Source of the DNA: Enoplolaimus lenunculus
Lineage: Eukaryota > Nematoda > Enoplea > Enoplida > Thoracostomopsidae
Length of the DNA stretch: 64,000 nt
Direction of reading: 5' to 3'
NCBI GenBank assembly: GCA_030248215.1
Contig: JASANG010000641.1
Location: 124,001 to 188,000 of the forward strand
Made by a program: the position numbers and the translations under genes. A model generated the notes under the pieces. The model had not been told where the DNA came from. It did no database searches and worked only from the letters and a program-made list of their open reading frames with translations. Below are positions 19,362 through 30,164 of the stretch, piece after piece (position 1 is the first letter of the stretch; each line of letters starts with the position of its first letter).

Positions 19362-22300
19362 ATGAAGGTTTTTGCCAACGGCTCGGGTATCGAATTGCAC
19401 GATTACTGGCTGGACGCAGTTAATCGCTACAATATTCCTCAATATGTGAACGATATTTATGCAGCAATCGTTGGAGTTGTCACTGTGATTGCGGTATTGG
19501 GCAATTTGCTTGTGGTTTATGTGAACTGTCGGTACGAAACAAGCAGTATTATTAAAACTTGGTATTTTCAAATGTGTATAGCACCTATGACCAGTTGACA
19601 ATGAAATATATTATACTTAAAACAAAATCATTTAAATTGAAACTGATAACTGTGTATGGAAAAGTCTGTCAATTATTTTAGGAGACGTGTATAATGTTGT
19701 GATTATTAAAAGCTAGGAAATTAAGCTTAATTGCACTTAAATTTCTGCTGCTAACTTTAACACGGACACACACAGGTGCATCAACTCCTTATATTTGTAT
19801 TAAGATTGAAGGAAACACTGACCACCCAAAAGAAATATTGTTTTGTAAAAAGTTTCCACTTGTCGATTATTAAACATAAAACCTAAAGACGCAAATTTAC
19901 ACTAATCAAAATCATCTTTTTTCTACACTTTTATTTATTCTTTCATTTTTAAGTAGATACATTTTCCCCAGTATTAGAATATTTATCAAATATAATCAGT
20001 AGCAGTCGCAAGAATCTGGGTTTGTTTTTGAATTAGGCAAATTTTAGCAACATTTTTTGTGCCATTTATTTCAGGTCATGGCAAACGTTAACCGACAACT
20101 GTTACGTTGTAAGCGTTTCAATAAGCGACGCTGTTATGGCAGCTGCAACATACTGGATGTTTATCGCGTCAAGTTTGAATGGGATTTGGAAATTCAGTGC
20201 AACAGGTAATTAGTAATTTGGGCTGAAAAATAGTCTAAGTTACCGGCACGCATTGCGTTTCTGGCCGACCCCCCTTATTTAGAGGGGGTAAAACTTATGC
20301 GATCCATGGCACTGTATATATCCGGCATTAAAACCGTTCCGTTTTTCGTTTAATTTAGGGGTATTGCATGTGGCAACAACACCCTTTCTAAATAAGGGGG
20401 GACGGCTAAAAACGCAACGACCGGTGGTACATTTTGTGCCATGCGGAACCCCAAAAGTTGCATACTCTTGCATCATGCACTCCTGATATTATGAATTTGT
20501 CCAAATTTTTATATTTTTGACATACAAATTTTAAAAGATTGCAACCAACAAAACATTGACTTATGTGAACACGAGCCATATGTTAGGGTCATCTTATTTT
20601 TTGGTTAACTTAGGTTTGCAGTTAGTTTTAGACTTGTGCTTACGCCAACGTCAATAAAAGTTACATTGGCCGGCTTGATATTGCTTTTGTTTGTATTAAT
20701 CATACTGATTGCAGCAACCTGAAGCAGAGTGGGTGGTAATAAGAGACCGGGGTTCTACACTGCAGAAAATGGGGAGTCAAATTGACTCTCTCCGAAATAG
20801 GCTCTACGGGACTACACAAACTGAGTCAATTCGACTCCGCCAGAATCAAACGTGCAACTCAGTGAGAAGAATTTGACTCTGTCGGAATCAAATTTGACTC
20901 AGTTTGTGTAGTCTAGTAGAGCCTATTTCGGAGAGAGTCAATTTGACTCACTATTTTTTGCAGTGTATCTTGAACCTGAATCAATAGGTGTCTATGTCCC
21001 TAATTACAGACATAATAGATAGACTTCAAATATTACTGATTAGTCCGTATTCAATGAACGTCAATAACAAAAAATGTCGGCATAAGTTTAAGGGCTTGTG
21101 CTCTAAACAACTGGAGCTGGATTGAAAAAAATGACAGTCCAGAACTAAACAAAGAGGGGAAGAACTTCCTGGAAAGGCGAAGTAAATATGTCTCTCCCCC
21201 CATTATTTGGGTTACTACTATTAAGACGGTTCCAGCAAGAAATGTATGTAACTTGTAATGTACAACCAACGGAAACTGGTTAGCGCTAGCTTGCCCAATC
21301 ATTTGGTTGAAATTAGTTAGATTAATTAACATTTAGACAGACTTGTACATTTCGTTTTCTATTTAACTTCAGCTTGCAATTTCTACGCTTACGTTCAAGG
21401 CGTTTGTTCAATACTATCTGTGGTATGTTGTGAAGGTTACAAAACTTGGTTTTGTAATGTTTTAGTCCAATGCTTGTTACCAGTTGGCGATAAGCCTTGG
21501 CCAATATTTTCAAATGCGTACTATAGTGACCCGAATACGAGGGGGGACTGATATTTATTTGGCCTCTCCAGAGGATAACCCCCCTTGTTATTCGGTTACG
21601 GACTGTTATTTATTTTTATTCCACGCTCCGCCACCCTTCGTTATACATATCCGGTACTGCAACTATCCGTTGAATTAAACATTTATTTGCATTGTGTCAA
21701 TAGCTTGAGCGATCGTGCAAGGTTATACTTAGGAATGTACTTTCAAAATTTAAGTATGCTTTAAAGTTTCGAAATCAAGTTATTTGGTCCTGTAGTCATT
21801 TATGCGCTACAATTAGGGTTACTTGACATTTATGGACAGTAAAATAGGGTTTAGGGACTCTATCCGCTTACGAACTCTTATTACGGACTCCATTTGATTC
21901 GGACTCAAAATGGGGACCCCCATCTCATTACCTCTCCCCCTCTTATTCCGGTCAATACAGTATAGCACTTATCATCACTTTAGCGACAGGTATTCAAACT
22001 GACGAACATGTGCAATTGCAAATATCAAAATTGGTACACAAGTAACCAAAATCAAACGCAAACAATGTGCTGAATTTCGAACCTCACCATGTGCGTGGTC
22101 CTATCATCCACTGGTGATAGGTGCTACACACATTTGAGAATACGAGCTCTTGTTTCTGGTGCACCAGTGGAAAAATGCCGTTAAAATTTCATCGGTTGAA
22201 GGATTATCGATGTATTCCAAATTTGAACAATTCTGTAGATTACAATTTGCAAAGCTTTAGCTTCAATATAGAAAACGACTAAACTACATCTAGTTTTGAA

Positions 22301-24505
22301 CAGGTAATACTTATACAGTTGCGTATCCAGTGGCGGATCCAGAAATTTCAGTTGGAGGCAGGTTGGCGAAAATTACGAAACGCAATTATTACTGTATGAT
22401 ATGTTCTGTATACGTGCCAATTTTGAGAGCTTGAATAATTGTAAGGTCAGCACCTTGCCATTTTGTCACAAAATAATATCACAATTAATTTTCTGATTGG
22501 GGTGTACGCCTCAAAATAGGTCAACTAGTGAGCGTAGCCTAGAGTAACAATCCTGTATAGCAATGTTTATATAGTTTGCACAGATTGAAGCCTTTAGAAT
22601 CAAGCGTTTTAAACACCGAATTATTTTGAGGGATTCAGAACGAGCTGACGTACCATGAAGACCCTCGAATTGTTCCAACCAAAACATTTTTTATGAGAAT
22701 TTGATACAAAAATTGAGTTTTGGGTCTCGCCTGACTTCTCGTGATAAGTTTCGTCTACAATTAACAATATTTTCGCCACCGCGTAGGTGTCTACCCATTG
22801 CTGCATCAACTGCTGCACTTATTGGTATTAAAGCGAGTGATATGTTTCATGTCAGGTCACTCTGGCCGCAATATCTGCCGAACGCTATTACGCAATCAAT
22901 CATCCAATCGCGTCGCGGAAACGGTCGCTTCGAAGTAAAAGCAAAATAGTCGTATTTCTATGGCTGTACTGCTTTTTCATTTGTTCGCCACCGCTATACG
23001 GTTGGTCTCGGTATACTCCAGCAGGGCTGTTGACAACGTGTTGTTTTGAATTTTTGTCACATGACAAACCCACGCTGTCGTTCATTTTGTTTCTCAGTTT
23101 TTTCGGTTTCGTCATACCGTGCGCAGTTATTGGCTATACGTACTGGCGAATGCTGCAGCTGCTGTTAAAGACCGCAAAAGAAGGCCAAATGGACGATTTG
23201 TTCATTGATACACCAGTGAGCAACACGGCATGCATTGTAAACAAAGACGATGCTGACGAAGCCAACCAATCAGCATCGAAAACATCGGCAGCGAATCAAC
23301 CAATCATCGACCAGCAGCATGACGACAACAAAAACAGCTGCGAAAAAATTAGCCAATCAGCAATCGGCACATCATCGACGACGCATCCAGCAAAAGAACC
23401 ACTCAGCGGTGTTCAAACACAGGATAACGAAACACTGGAAAACCTGCGGCGGCTGTCACGAGTGTCGTCCGGGCTACGAGTTCGCCAGACAACATCGGTT
23501 GGAGGTGACAATTTAGCGGCGTTTTTTCTGTCCCAAGTCATGCCGCAGAGTATCGGCGCCGCGCTTCCGCTTTCAGAACGCGGCGACTCATTTGAACAAC
23601 GAGCAAAACAACTATTTCAATCGAAACTCCGCCAACGTGCGTTGGTGCTCCGCGAACAGCTCCGAGCAGCAAAAGTCATCGCTTTGGTAATTGTTTGCTT
23701 CTTGGTCGCGTGGCTCCCGTATTCTTGCTTAGTCTTTGCAGCCCAATTTGATACTGGCAGTTATTTGCGCGTTCACCCTCTTGTCACTCATAGTTTGAGC
23801 GTATGGGCGAAGACGTGCGTTTTGTTCAACCCAATGATTTATGCCCTGGTTGATTCTCGATTTCAGCGAGCCGTTCAAAAATTTTGTTTTGGACTTTGCA
23901 GTGAGTCGTACGCCGCTAAACGAGTTGAAAGTCATCAAGCGAGTAAGGCTACTTTAGTCAAAGATGGGGGTTCGGGTAAACGAAGGGGGAGCGGAGTAAA
24001 GCGGGGTACGCGTCAATTGAGTCGCGAAGGTTCCGGAGGACTTCGAGACTCGATGCGGCGAAACGAAAGCATCGAGAAATCTTCGGAGGGCACAATGACG
24101 CGAAATAAATCGGAAACGGTCGAAACTGGACTGTGCGAAGCGGTTTCAGCTGCGCTGGGTGTGTACAATAGCGGTCGTGACTCGGATAGAAACAAAGGCG
24201 AAGAAATAAATAACTCAACGACGCCGATAAGCGAAAAACAACAAACGATAATTGACGGTGAAAATGAGCTGTTTCGAAAGGAAAGCAAAGAATCTGAAAA
24301 AACACGCGATGATACACGGTCGGAGTCGGGTGCCACTGGAAGCGAAGCACAAACGATTGTTAGTTTGAATAGCGAATCAAGACAGCATGAAAGCAGAGCT
24401 GTGGCGGCGGAGATGACTGCTGAAGTGGTAAGTGACAATTGTCAATCGAAAGATTATGCGTTCGTTGACGAAAAAGTGGAATACAACAACGATGAATGTA
24501 AATGA
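19362..24505 (+). CDS. Opsin-type G-protein-coupled receptor with retinal-binding lysine
   Basis: Four phase-matched exons: 19362-19531, 20075-20205, 21373-21422 (50 nt), 22856-24505; 666 residues. Seven membrane segments: TM1 with GN (VIAVLGNLLVVYVN); TM2 with SDAVMA; TM3 from Cys102 (ACNFYAYVQGVCSILSVV) to ERY (126-128); the opsin extracellular loop 2 (PPLYGWSRYTPAGLLTTC, disulphide Cys179); TM5; TM6 with AWLPY (402-406); TM7 with WAKTCVLFNPMIY. Lys436 lies exactly six residues before the Asn of NPxxY, the position of the bovine Lys296 that binds retinal. The usual counterion sites are Tyr105 (113 equivalent) and Ala173 (181 equivalent), so neither carries Glu. NGS near the N terminus is a glycosylation site. 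The third intracellular loop is about 170 residues and the tail about 210, Ser/Thr/Glu-rich; both are far longer than in most opsins. Introns hold families B, C and E. A light or chemical sensor is inferred, not shown. Confidence 0.9.
19576..19608. repeat. Short dispersed repeat (family M), fragment
   Basis: CAAATGTGTATAGCACCTATGACCAGTTGA just after the first opsin donor site; better copies are at 22093 and 62727. Inverted relative to those. Confidence 0.4.
20233..20486. repeat. Family E element in opsin intron 2
   Basis: Left arm CATTGCGTTTCTGGCCGACCCCCCTTATTTAGAGGGG, right arm CTTTCTAAATAAGGGGGGACGGCTAAAAACGCAACG, then GGTACATTTTGTGCCATGCGGAACCCC and TTGCATACTCTTG. This copy shows the inner inverted repeat most clearly. 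Confidence 0.8.
20757..20966. repeat. Family C palindromic element in opsin intron 2
   Basis: ACACTGCAGAAAATGGGGAGTCAAATTGACTCTCTCCGAAATAGG is mirrored by CCTATTTCGGAGAGAGTCAATTTGACTCACTATTTTTTGCAGTGT. TA flanks both ends (CTA / TAT). Confidence 0.88.
20979..21225. repeat. Family B remnant in opsin intron 2
   Basis: TCAATAGGTGTCTATGTCCCTAATTAC, then AACTAAACAAAGAGGGGAAGAACTTCCTGGAAAGGCGAAGTAAATAT and a decayed right end TTTGGGTTACTACTA. Middle portion lost. Confidence 0.5.
21519..21962. repeat. Family B MITE in opsin intron 3, complete copy
   Basis: TACTATAGTGACCCGAATACGAGG to CTCTTATTCCGGTCAATACAGTA; same orientation as the copy at 18645. It begins 97 bp after the 50-nt microexon. Confidence 0.88.
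22093..22150. repeat. Short dispersed repeat (family M)
   Basis: TCCACTGGTGATAGGTGCTACACACATTTGAGAATACGAG. The same core occurs at 58095, 62727 and partly at 24740. Small inverted motif ATCCACTGGTGAT. Nature unknown. Confidence 0.5.
22328..22400. repeat. Family J terminus fragment
   Basis: CCAGTGGCGGATCCAGAAATTTCAGTTGG matches the ends of the element at 46147. Confidence 0.45.
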
Positions 24506-25487
24506 AAAAAGTGCGCGAATGTTGTGTTGAAGATGTTGAAAAATGCGATACGAAAAAGTTACAGTATCAAAGGGGTCCATTTGAACCCTGTGGGCATGAG
24601 AGGGTTTTAAGAACAAAAATGTGTAAGCTTGGTTTTGAACCAAGGCTAGAATTCTGCACGTATGGAAAACATTCGTGGAATACATTCCTTCAAATGTTAT
24701 TTTTTATCCAGTTGTTCGAAAATCGCCAAGCTTGTCAGAAACGGTGATAGTTGTGACACATTTGAGAATACAGGCCTAGGGAAGCGAAATAGACAATTAT
24801 TTTAGTTCTCGTTAGTTGTTTTCTAGCCTACACGGGTAGCCAATAGCGTGAGAGACGCCTTATAATCCGTGAAACGTCGCATAAATCAACTAAAATACAG
24901 GATTTTAAGACATAATTGGCCCATCATTATCGATGCCTCAATTAGGCAGTGTCTTTACCCCTGACATATCAATTCTGATTGGGGCTGCCCTACTTGTTGC
25001 CAGTCGTTGCTGCTATTTTTAATTTATTCATCGGCTTTTGAGAGAGCCCACTCATAAAGCGATGATGTATGCAGTCTAAAATTCGTGACACTTATGATCG
25101 ACGATCCTGGAATTAAAATCTTGACATTTTTTACCCATTAATCAAGATTAAAAACTTAATTTTAAGACAAAAAAGCTTAAAAGTAATAGTGTTCTAAGAA
25201 TGTAATTTTTTTTTAATATTTAGTAATCGAATTTAGCAAAGCGGAATGCGTCCAGTTAATTGTGAGAAACGATCGGCCCTTTTTAAGGTTTCGAAATACG
25301 CGTGGTTTAATGTTTAATTTAGTCAAATAATCTAAAATTGTTTTCTGTTCTGTATTATGTATTGTCTTTTATTTATATTCATTTACTATCTATGGAAGCT
25401 GTTTGTGTTTATTTTTATTGTTTTTGTGTTTTACTGTGTTATTTTAACAACATAACCACATAAAGCGTATTTTGAATTTTTTTTCAG
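24506..25487. other. Opsin 3-prime flank and intergenic DNA
   Basis: Includes a family M piece at about 24740-24775 (TGTGACACATTTGAGAATACAGG). No gene recognised. Confidence 0.4.
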
Positions 25488-25605
25488 TGGACAATCAAGT
25501 CAGGATTGTGCTATACATTACTGTGACGGACGGCGCCGCACGCTGCTATGCGTTGCTTACAAAAATATAGGCAAAATCTGTTTGGTGGCGTGTGACAATT
25601 TTTGA
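25488..25605 (+). CDS. Possible terminal exon of a Cys-rich protein
   Basis: A strong acceptor (TTTGAATTTTTTTTCAG) is followed by a phase-2 frame of 38 residues with GC-rich, coding-like composition: DCAIHYCDGRRRTLLCVAYK ... KICLVACDNF and a stop. Five cysteines are present. No upstream partner exon was found, and the last codons overlap a possible inverted-repeat element, so this may be chance. Confidence 0.25.
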
Positions 25606-25934
25606 TCAACAAATTTTGTCGCACTGCACGCCAGCGTGTGTCCGACGATGGGTGACGAGTATTGCGTAACCCTAAGTGTTCATGTATTATACTCTGAGAG
25701 GTGCACCGATTTCGATTAACGTGAGTGCATTTATCAGGAATCAAATAACAGTCATAAAGACGGAATTTCCGTACTGAACCAAGGAAAATCTTGCAGTTCT
25801 GTAAGCTATTACATGTGGGCCAAATCGAGTAACGTTTAACTTTTTGGCAAAGGATGATGAAAGGTCTGAAGTCCCGGTTCCTACCTAGACTGACACGAAA
25901 GACATAAAATGTCAAAGAAAATTGTCACAAATTA
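25590..25934. repeat. Possible inverted-repeat element
   Basis: TGTGACAATTTTTGATC at the left is mirrored by AAAGAAAATTGTCACAA at the right. The interior is richer in GC than its surroundings and is open for 134 codons on the minus strand, without a recognisable family. Confidence 0.35.
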
Positions 25935-26087
25935 AGTAAAACTTGCTCAATATTGTTAAAATCGCTGTACTTTTTTTAAGTTTAATTTGTCAAAATTTAT
26001 AGCTGTTGATGAGTTTAATTCAAAAATACAGTGTATAATTGCTTGTTTCATTTTCTTTTTAATAGCTTGTTGTATTTAGCGTCGTGG

Positions 26088-26160
26088 CAAATAATTTTGT
26101 TTTTGTTGTTATTTTTGTTGTTGTTGTTTTGGTTGTTGGTGTTTGTTGTTGTTCTTCTAT
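26088..26160. repeat. GTT/TTG simple repeat
   Basis: TTTTTGTTGTTATTTTTGTTGTTGTTGTTTTGGTTGTTGGTG, an imperfect (TTG)n tract. Confidence 0.8.
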
Positions 26161-26413
26161 AAGCAAATCCACTTATTTCTTGTCTTTTATTACGGTTACC
26201 TTTAATAATTAAAATTGATCGTTTAAAAAAGTTATTGTGCAGTAAAATGTTGCGTGAATTTTTTAAATATTAAACAACTGTAGTTGTACTGTACTTAATT
26301 GCCAAATTAATTCTCAAATCACTAAACAAATCTGACCTTCCTACACATTTGCGTTTAAGAGTGTTGTGAACCAATCACGGGATGTTCTTCTATAGAAATG
26401 TCAACCCATGCAA

Positions 26414-27066
26414 AGATCAGGGGCGGAACGTTTTTCTGTGGGACCAGAATAATGCACACTTAAGCTTTAGGCTAATTTTTTAGGCTTAGGCTTAAAGTAT
26501 GGGGTCATTCTGACGCTTAGGCTTATGCATCATCCACATTAAAACTTGTACACTAGGTGCAAAATCAGAAATTCATTTTCGGGCGTCCACTTTTGACTAA
26601 AATCAATTCCAACACTGACATATCAATTCACCTAGTCACTCATGGAATGCGCACAAAATCATTTTGCTCAATACCGCCATACCGTTGAATTTATTGTTGA
26701 CCTTTTTGTTGCATTAATTAGTATTGTTTACGCAAAAATAGCAACCAAAGTCAATTCCGTACATGGTTGCGATAATTAAACGCACGTTTAATGAATGCTT
26801 TTTACATCGTAAATTACAATTAACCTTAAAGGTGAAATTTCTTCGCTGTGCAAAAGGTGCATTCAAACACGGATAAAATTTTCTGTTAAAATTGTGATAG
26901 TGTTGTGGAAAGGATTTCTCATTTTGCACCTAGCGTTTAAGATTTAATGTGAATGATGTTCTAAGCATAGGCTTAGGTATAGGTTCATTCGGCCGCTTAG
27001 GCTTAGTCTTAAGCGTAGGGATATGCATAATACTGCTGTTCGGCCTCTGTTCTATACATTAACCCA
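26414..27066. repeat. Family A element interrupted by family K
   Basis: The left part (26414-26531) begins GATCAGGGGCGGAACGTTTTTCTGTGGGACC and runs into TTAGGC units; the right part (26956-27066) resumes with AGGCTTAGGTATAGG and ends GTTCGGCCTCTGTTCTATACATT. Joined, they make one normal-length family A copy. Confidence 0.75.
26532..26955. repeat. Family K element nested in family A
   Basis: About 424 bp with long inverted ends: CACATTAAAACTTGTACACTAGGTGCAAAATCAGAAATTC on the left against CACATTAAATCTTAAACGCTAGGTGCAAAATGAGAAATCC read from the right on the other strand. AT-rich and non-coding. Only copy seen in the window. Confidence 0.75.
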
Positions 27067-27419
27067 TATGTCAGAAAATCTGTTTAGGGCTCATAGTTAA
27101 CCGTAAATAACTTATATTTATACGGTTTTTAAGACATTTATGCTGTAATTTTTGTATTTGAAACAAAATCATCCTCTGTAATGAAAATTTTGCTTGGTTA
27201 TTTACGATTTTTTATAAACATTTACAAACCAGTGGGCAGACTGCAATGTTCATTGGCCGCGGAATAAACATCATTTAAACTATCATATTTAAGTATCGGT
27301 TATTCATTTTCGTTATTTTATCACTATCCGTTTTCGTTATTTTAAACATATATTTACAGCCGGTAAATTGTTAAGTAGACAAATCTAGTCTTTGAGACTA
27401 TGCCTCAGATTGGCCTATG

Positions 27420-27592
27420 TATAGATTAGGGGTAGACCGTCTTTGCATGGTGCTCCTATGGTCTAAGCTTAAGCTTTAGACTAGTTTTTTTCCAACTTAG
27501 ACTTAGGCTCACGTACAGGCTTGTCCTTACGCTTAGGGGAAGGCTTTGGGATATGCTTATGCTACTGTTACGGCCGTGTTCACAAGAACATG
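27420..27592. repeat. Family A element
   Basis: GATTAGGGGTAGACCG, AAGCTTAAGCTTTAGACTAGTTTTTTTCC, degenerate TTAGGC units, and ATGCTACTGTTACGGCCGTGTTC. Confidence 0.65.
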
Positions 27593-28098
27593 CGTTAAAA
27601 CGCTGCTACCGATTATTTAGCTGTATGTAAAATTCCTGCAAACTATTGAAGGCGCTTAAGCACTCTGCTGCGCCCACAGTTACTAGCCTACAACAGCAAA
27701 CTCGAGGAAATTAGCCCAATATGAGGAAGCGGAATCTCTTGAAAATCCGTTGATTTCAACGGTAAAACCCAAATGTAAAATCAATTTTCATTGTTACACT
27801 GTTGACACCTGCATCAGTAGAATTTTTAGACGAAAATGTTTCTATTTTAAATTGTCCATAGGCTGAAACGATTTTCATGTGTTTTTCATTTTAAATTAGA
27901 TTATTTTTGTTCAAAATTTTTTCAAAATTTCACAAATCGTGACGTCACATCGCAAAAATGCCCGATTGTCAAATATTACTCATATGCTCAAGTGTTTGTT
28001 TAATTAATCATTACCATCATTTAACATAGGGCTTTTAGACAAATTTTGGCAAACTTAGCCTCGCCTGTAGATTGTTTTAGGTTACATGTATGTTCCAC
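27593..28098. other. No feature seen
   Basis: AT-rich DNA without repeats I recognise or coding signal. Confidence 0.4.
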
Positions 28099-28299
28099 CT
28101 GAATTTTTCAGTTTTGTCTAATGCAGGATCTACAGATAGCAGTAAATATATACGATGAGTGTCCGTTTCACGGTAAAACAAGTCCACCGTTGACTCCGGT
28201 ACAAATTTTGCCGAAGGTTTCAGTAATTCGGTAGTGAAAATTTCCGCATTTTTATCGTAGTTGCATTGTTGAGTAATATTGTTTGCCACTTTATCTAAT
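28099..28299 (-). CDS. Candidate internal exon of an unidentified gene
   Basis: On the minus strand an acceptor (AAAAACTTTACAG) opens a phase-2 frame of 66 residues: LDKVANNITQQCNYDKNAEI, then FVPESTVDLFYRETDTHRIYLLLSVDPALDKTEKF, ending at a possible donor AG|GTGGAA. Codon choice is coding-like. A preceding phase-2 exon ending AC|GTTGGT near 28745 is conceivable. The family is not recognised. Confidence 0.35.
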
Positions 28300-28452
28300 C
28301 TGTAAAGTTTTTATTGCTAAGTAAATAATTTCTGACAACACTTAAACACAATATTAATTGTGTAATTTTGCCCAAAGGCCTGAGTAATTTGTCGACCTCC
28401 ATCTGCGAATGCAGTTTGTTTTTCGGCTCCAGCTTCTTGCGATTCCCTGCGC

Positions 28453-28646
28453 ACTGTAAATTTTAGTGAATTGATTTAAACTCAAAATAAATTGAATCAT
28501 TCAATCTGAGTTAGGACTATCAGAACTCAATATTTTGAGTTGATTCAATTCATTCTGAACTAATTAATCAACTTACCCAGGGTCAACTCATCTAAGAGTG
28601 AGAATTTGCTCAACTCAGAATGAAAATCATTGGAAGTTACAGTGCG
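28453..28646. repeat. Family D palindromic element, shortened
   Basis: CACTGTAAATTTTAGTGAATTG at the left, AATCATTGGAAGTTACAGTG at the right, with TTGAATCATTCAATCTGAGTTAGGACTATC inside. Confidence 0.75.
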
Positions 28647-29575
28647 GTATTTATGGACTTGGTACAAGATTTAGACCTTTGCCTATGACCGATATTCAAA
28701 CTAATATAAATCTGTGCTTTAAATTGTGTTAATACCAACGTTCTTGTTGCAAACGTTAATTCACTCGACTGAAATAAATCTTCCAGCAATACGGTATATA
28801 TGGTACACATCATTGAGAATACAGGCAAAAAATTTAGTTTTAAATTTGAAAATTCATTTTATGTATAATTCACAATAATTTGATTACACTGTTTTGAAAA
28901 TACAGATTTTTCGTCAAAATACGACAATTTATAGTCAATTTCATATACTCGGAGCTAACGAACACTGCATCAGTCATCGTAAAACTTTTAGCTTCACTCG
29001 AGTTAAAATTTCACGCAAACATCACAGCACAAAAAATCTCTATTGACAACGGTTAAAAGTTTGCACTGAACATTTGATACGACACAGCGGATTACACGAA
29101 TTATTGCGATTTCATATTTGAAAAAGTGCTATTCACGCCCCGAACAAGCTATCTGCAAGACTGATCGAACGTGTGAGATTAAAGACGTCTACAAACAAAC
29201 GTGTTGTCAGACTTTTATTTCGGGAGTGGATAAAGCTCATTTAAATTTAGCTTATGAGCAAGCGTGACGTGTGAAAAAAATTCATTCGACACTAGGATAC
29301 TTGTCGGCTTTTCTAGAACCTACAAAGGTGTCGGTTTATCTCGTCTATACAAAGTTTCCGAACATGATGTCCCCTTTGTTCATCCCTTGTATTGCGATTG
29401 TCGGTAAAATCAAGTGTGTCTGTCAGTTTGAAGAGTTTCATAGCTAAATACGCTTGTTTAAATGTTGTAATATCTTCTGGTCGAGTGTTGACGTACCAAT
29501 TTTCGCAATTTTACCTGTTGAAAAGCTGTGCTCAAACTGAAGCCTGTTTATTAGCTAGAGTGTGCAGTGGCGGAT

Positions 29576-29829
29576 TCACTGTAAATTTCAGTGGGTTGGC
29601 TTTAACTCAGAATAAGTTGAATCGGTTGAGAAGTGTGAGCTCTGAATTAGGTCTTTCACAACTCACAATTGTGAATTGATTGCACTCATTCTGAGTAAAT
29701 TAGTTAACTACCTTAGACTTAAATCAGCTCAGAGTAAGTTTCTGTTTACTGTTATTAACTCAGAAATAGCCAGAAATAACCAATTTTCCCTCTTAGTTGA
29801 TTAATCAACTCATTGGAATTTACAATGTT
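29576..29829. repeat. Family D palindromic element
   Basis: CACTGTAAATTTCAGTGGGTTGG ... ATCAACTCATTGGAATTTACAATG; the centre has AACTCAGAATAAGTTGAATC and TGAGTAAATTAGTTAACTACC. Confidence 0.75.
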
Positions 29830-30164
29830 CGTAATTTTTTTAAATGGAGTCAGCGAAAAGGGCGTCGCTACGAGGGGCGCATTGGGGGCTGTGCCACACC
29901 TAATTTATCTGGTGCCTTCTCAAACAGACTCGATCTAAACGTAAACAATCTTCAATTGCAATTGTAGGGAGCTTCCAAATATATTCATTGCCCCCTAATA
30001 TATCTACGGACACCCCTGTCATGTGATACATAATAGTAAAACAAGCTCGCGAGCGAAGCGATCGAGAAGCGAAACGCAACTTTGCAATCTTAAAACAACA
30101 TTTTGTTTTTAATCTCTGTTCGGTGAGATAGGAATGCACACTCCGTTAGGTCTGTCTATGCCAA

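Noticed and set aside
22701-22949. Frame with CLPIAASTAALIGIK directly before the last opsin exon, tempting as TM3
   Set aside because: Its phase fits neither the donor at 20205 nor the frame after 22856, it makes TM3 five residues too long, and the 50-nt exon at 21373 fits phase, length and sequence.
24013-24438. Long minus-strand frames opposite the opsin tail
   Set aside because: They mirror the codon bias of the receptor's last exon and have no signature of their own.
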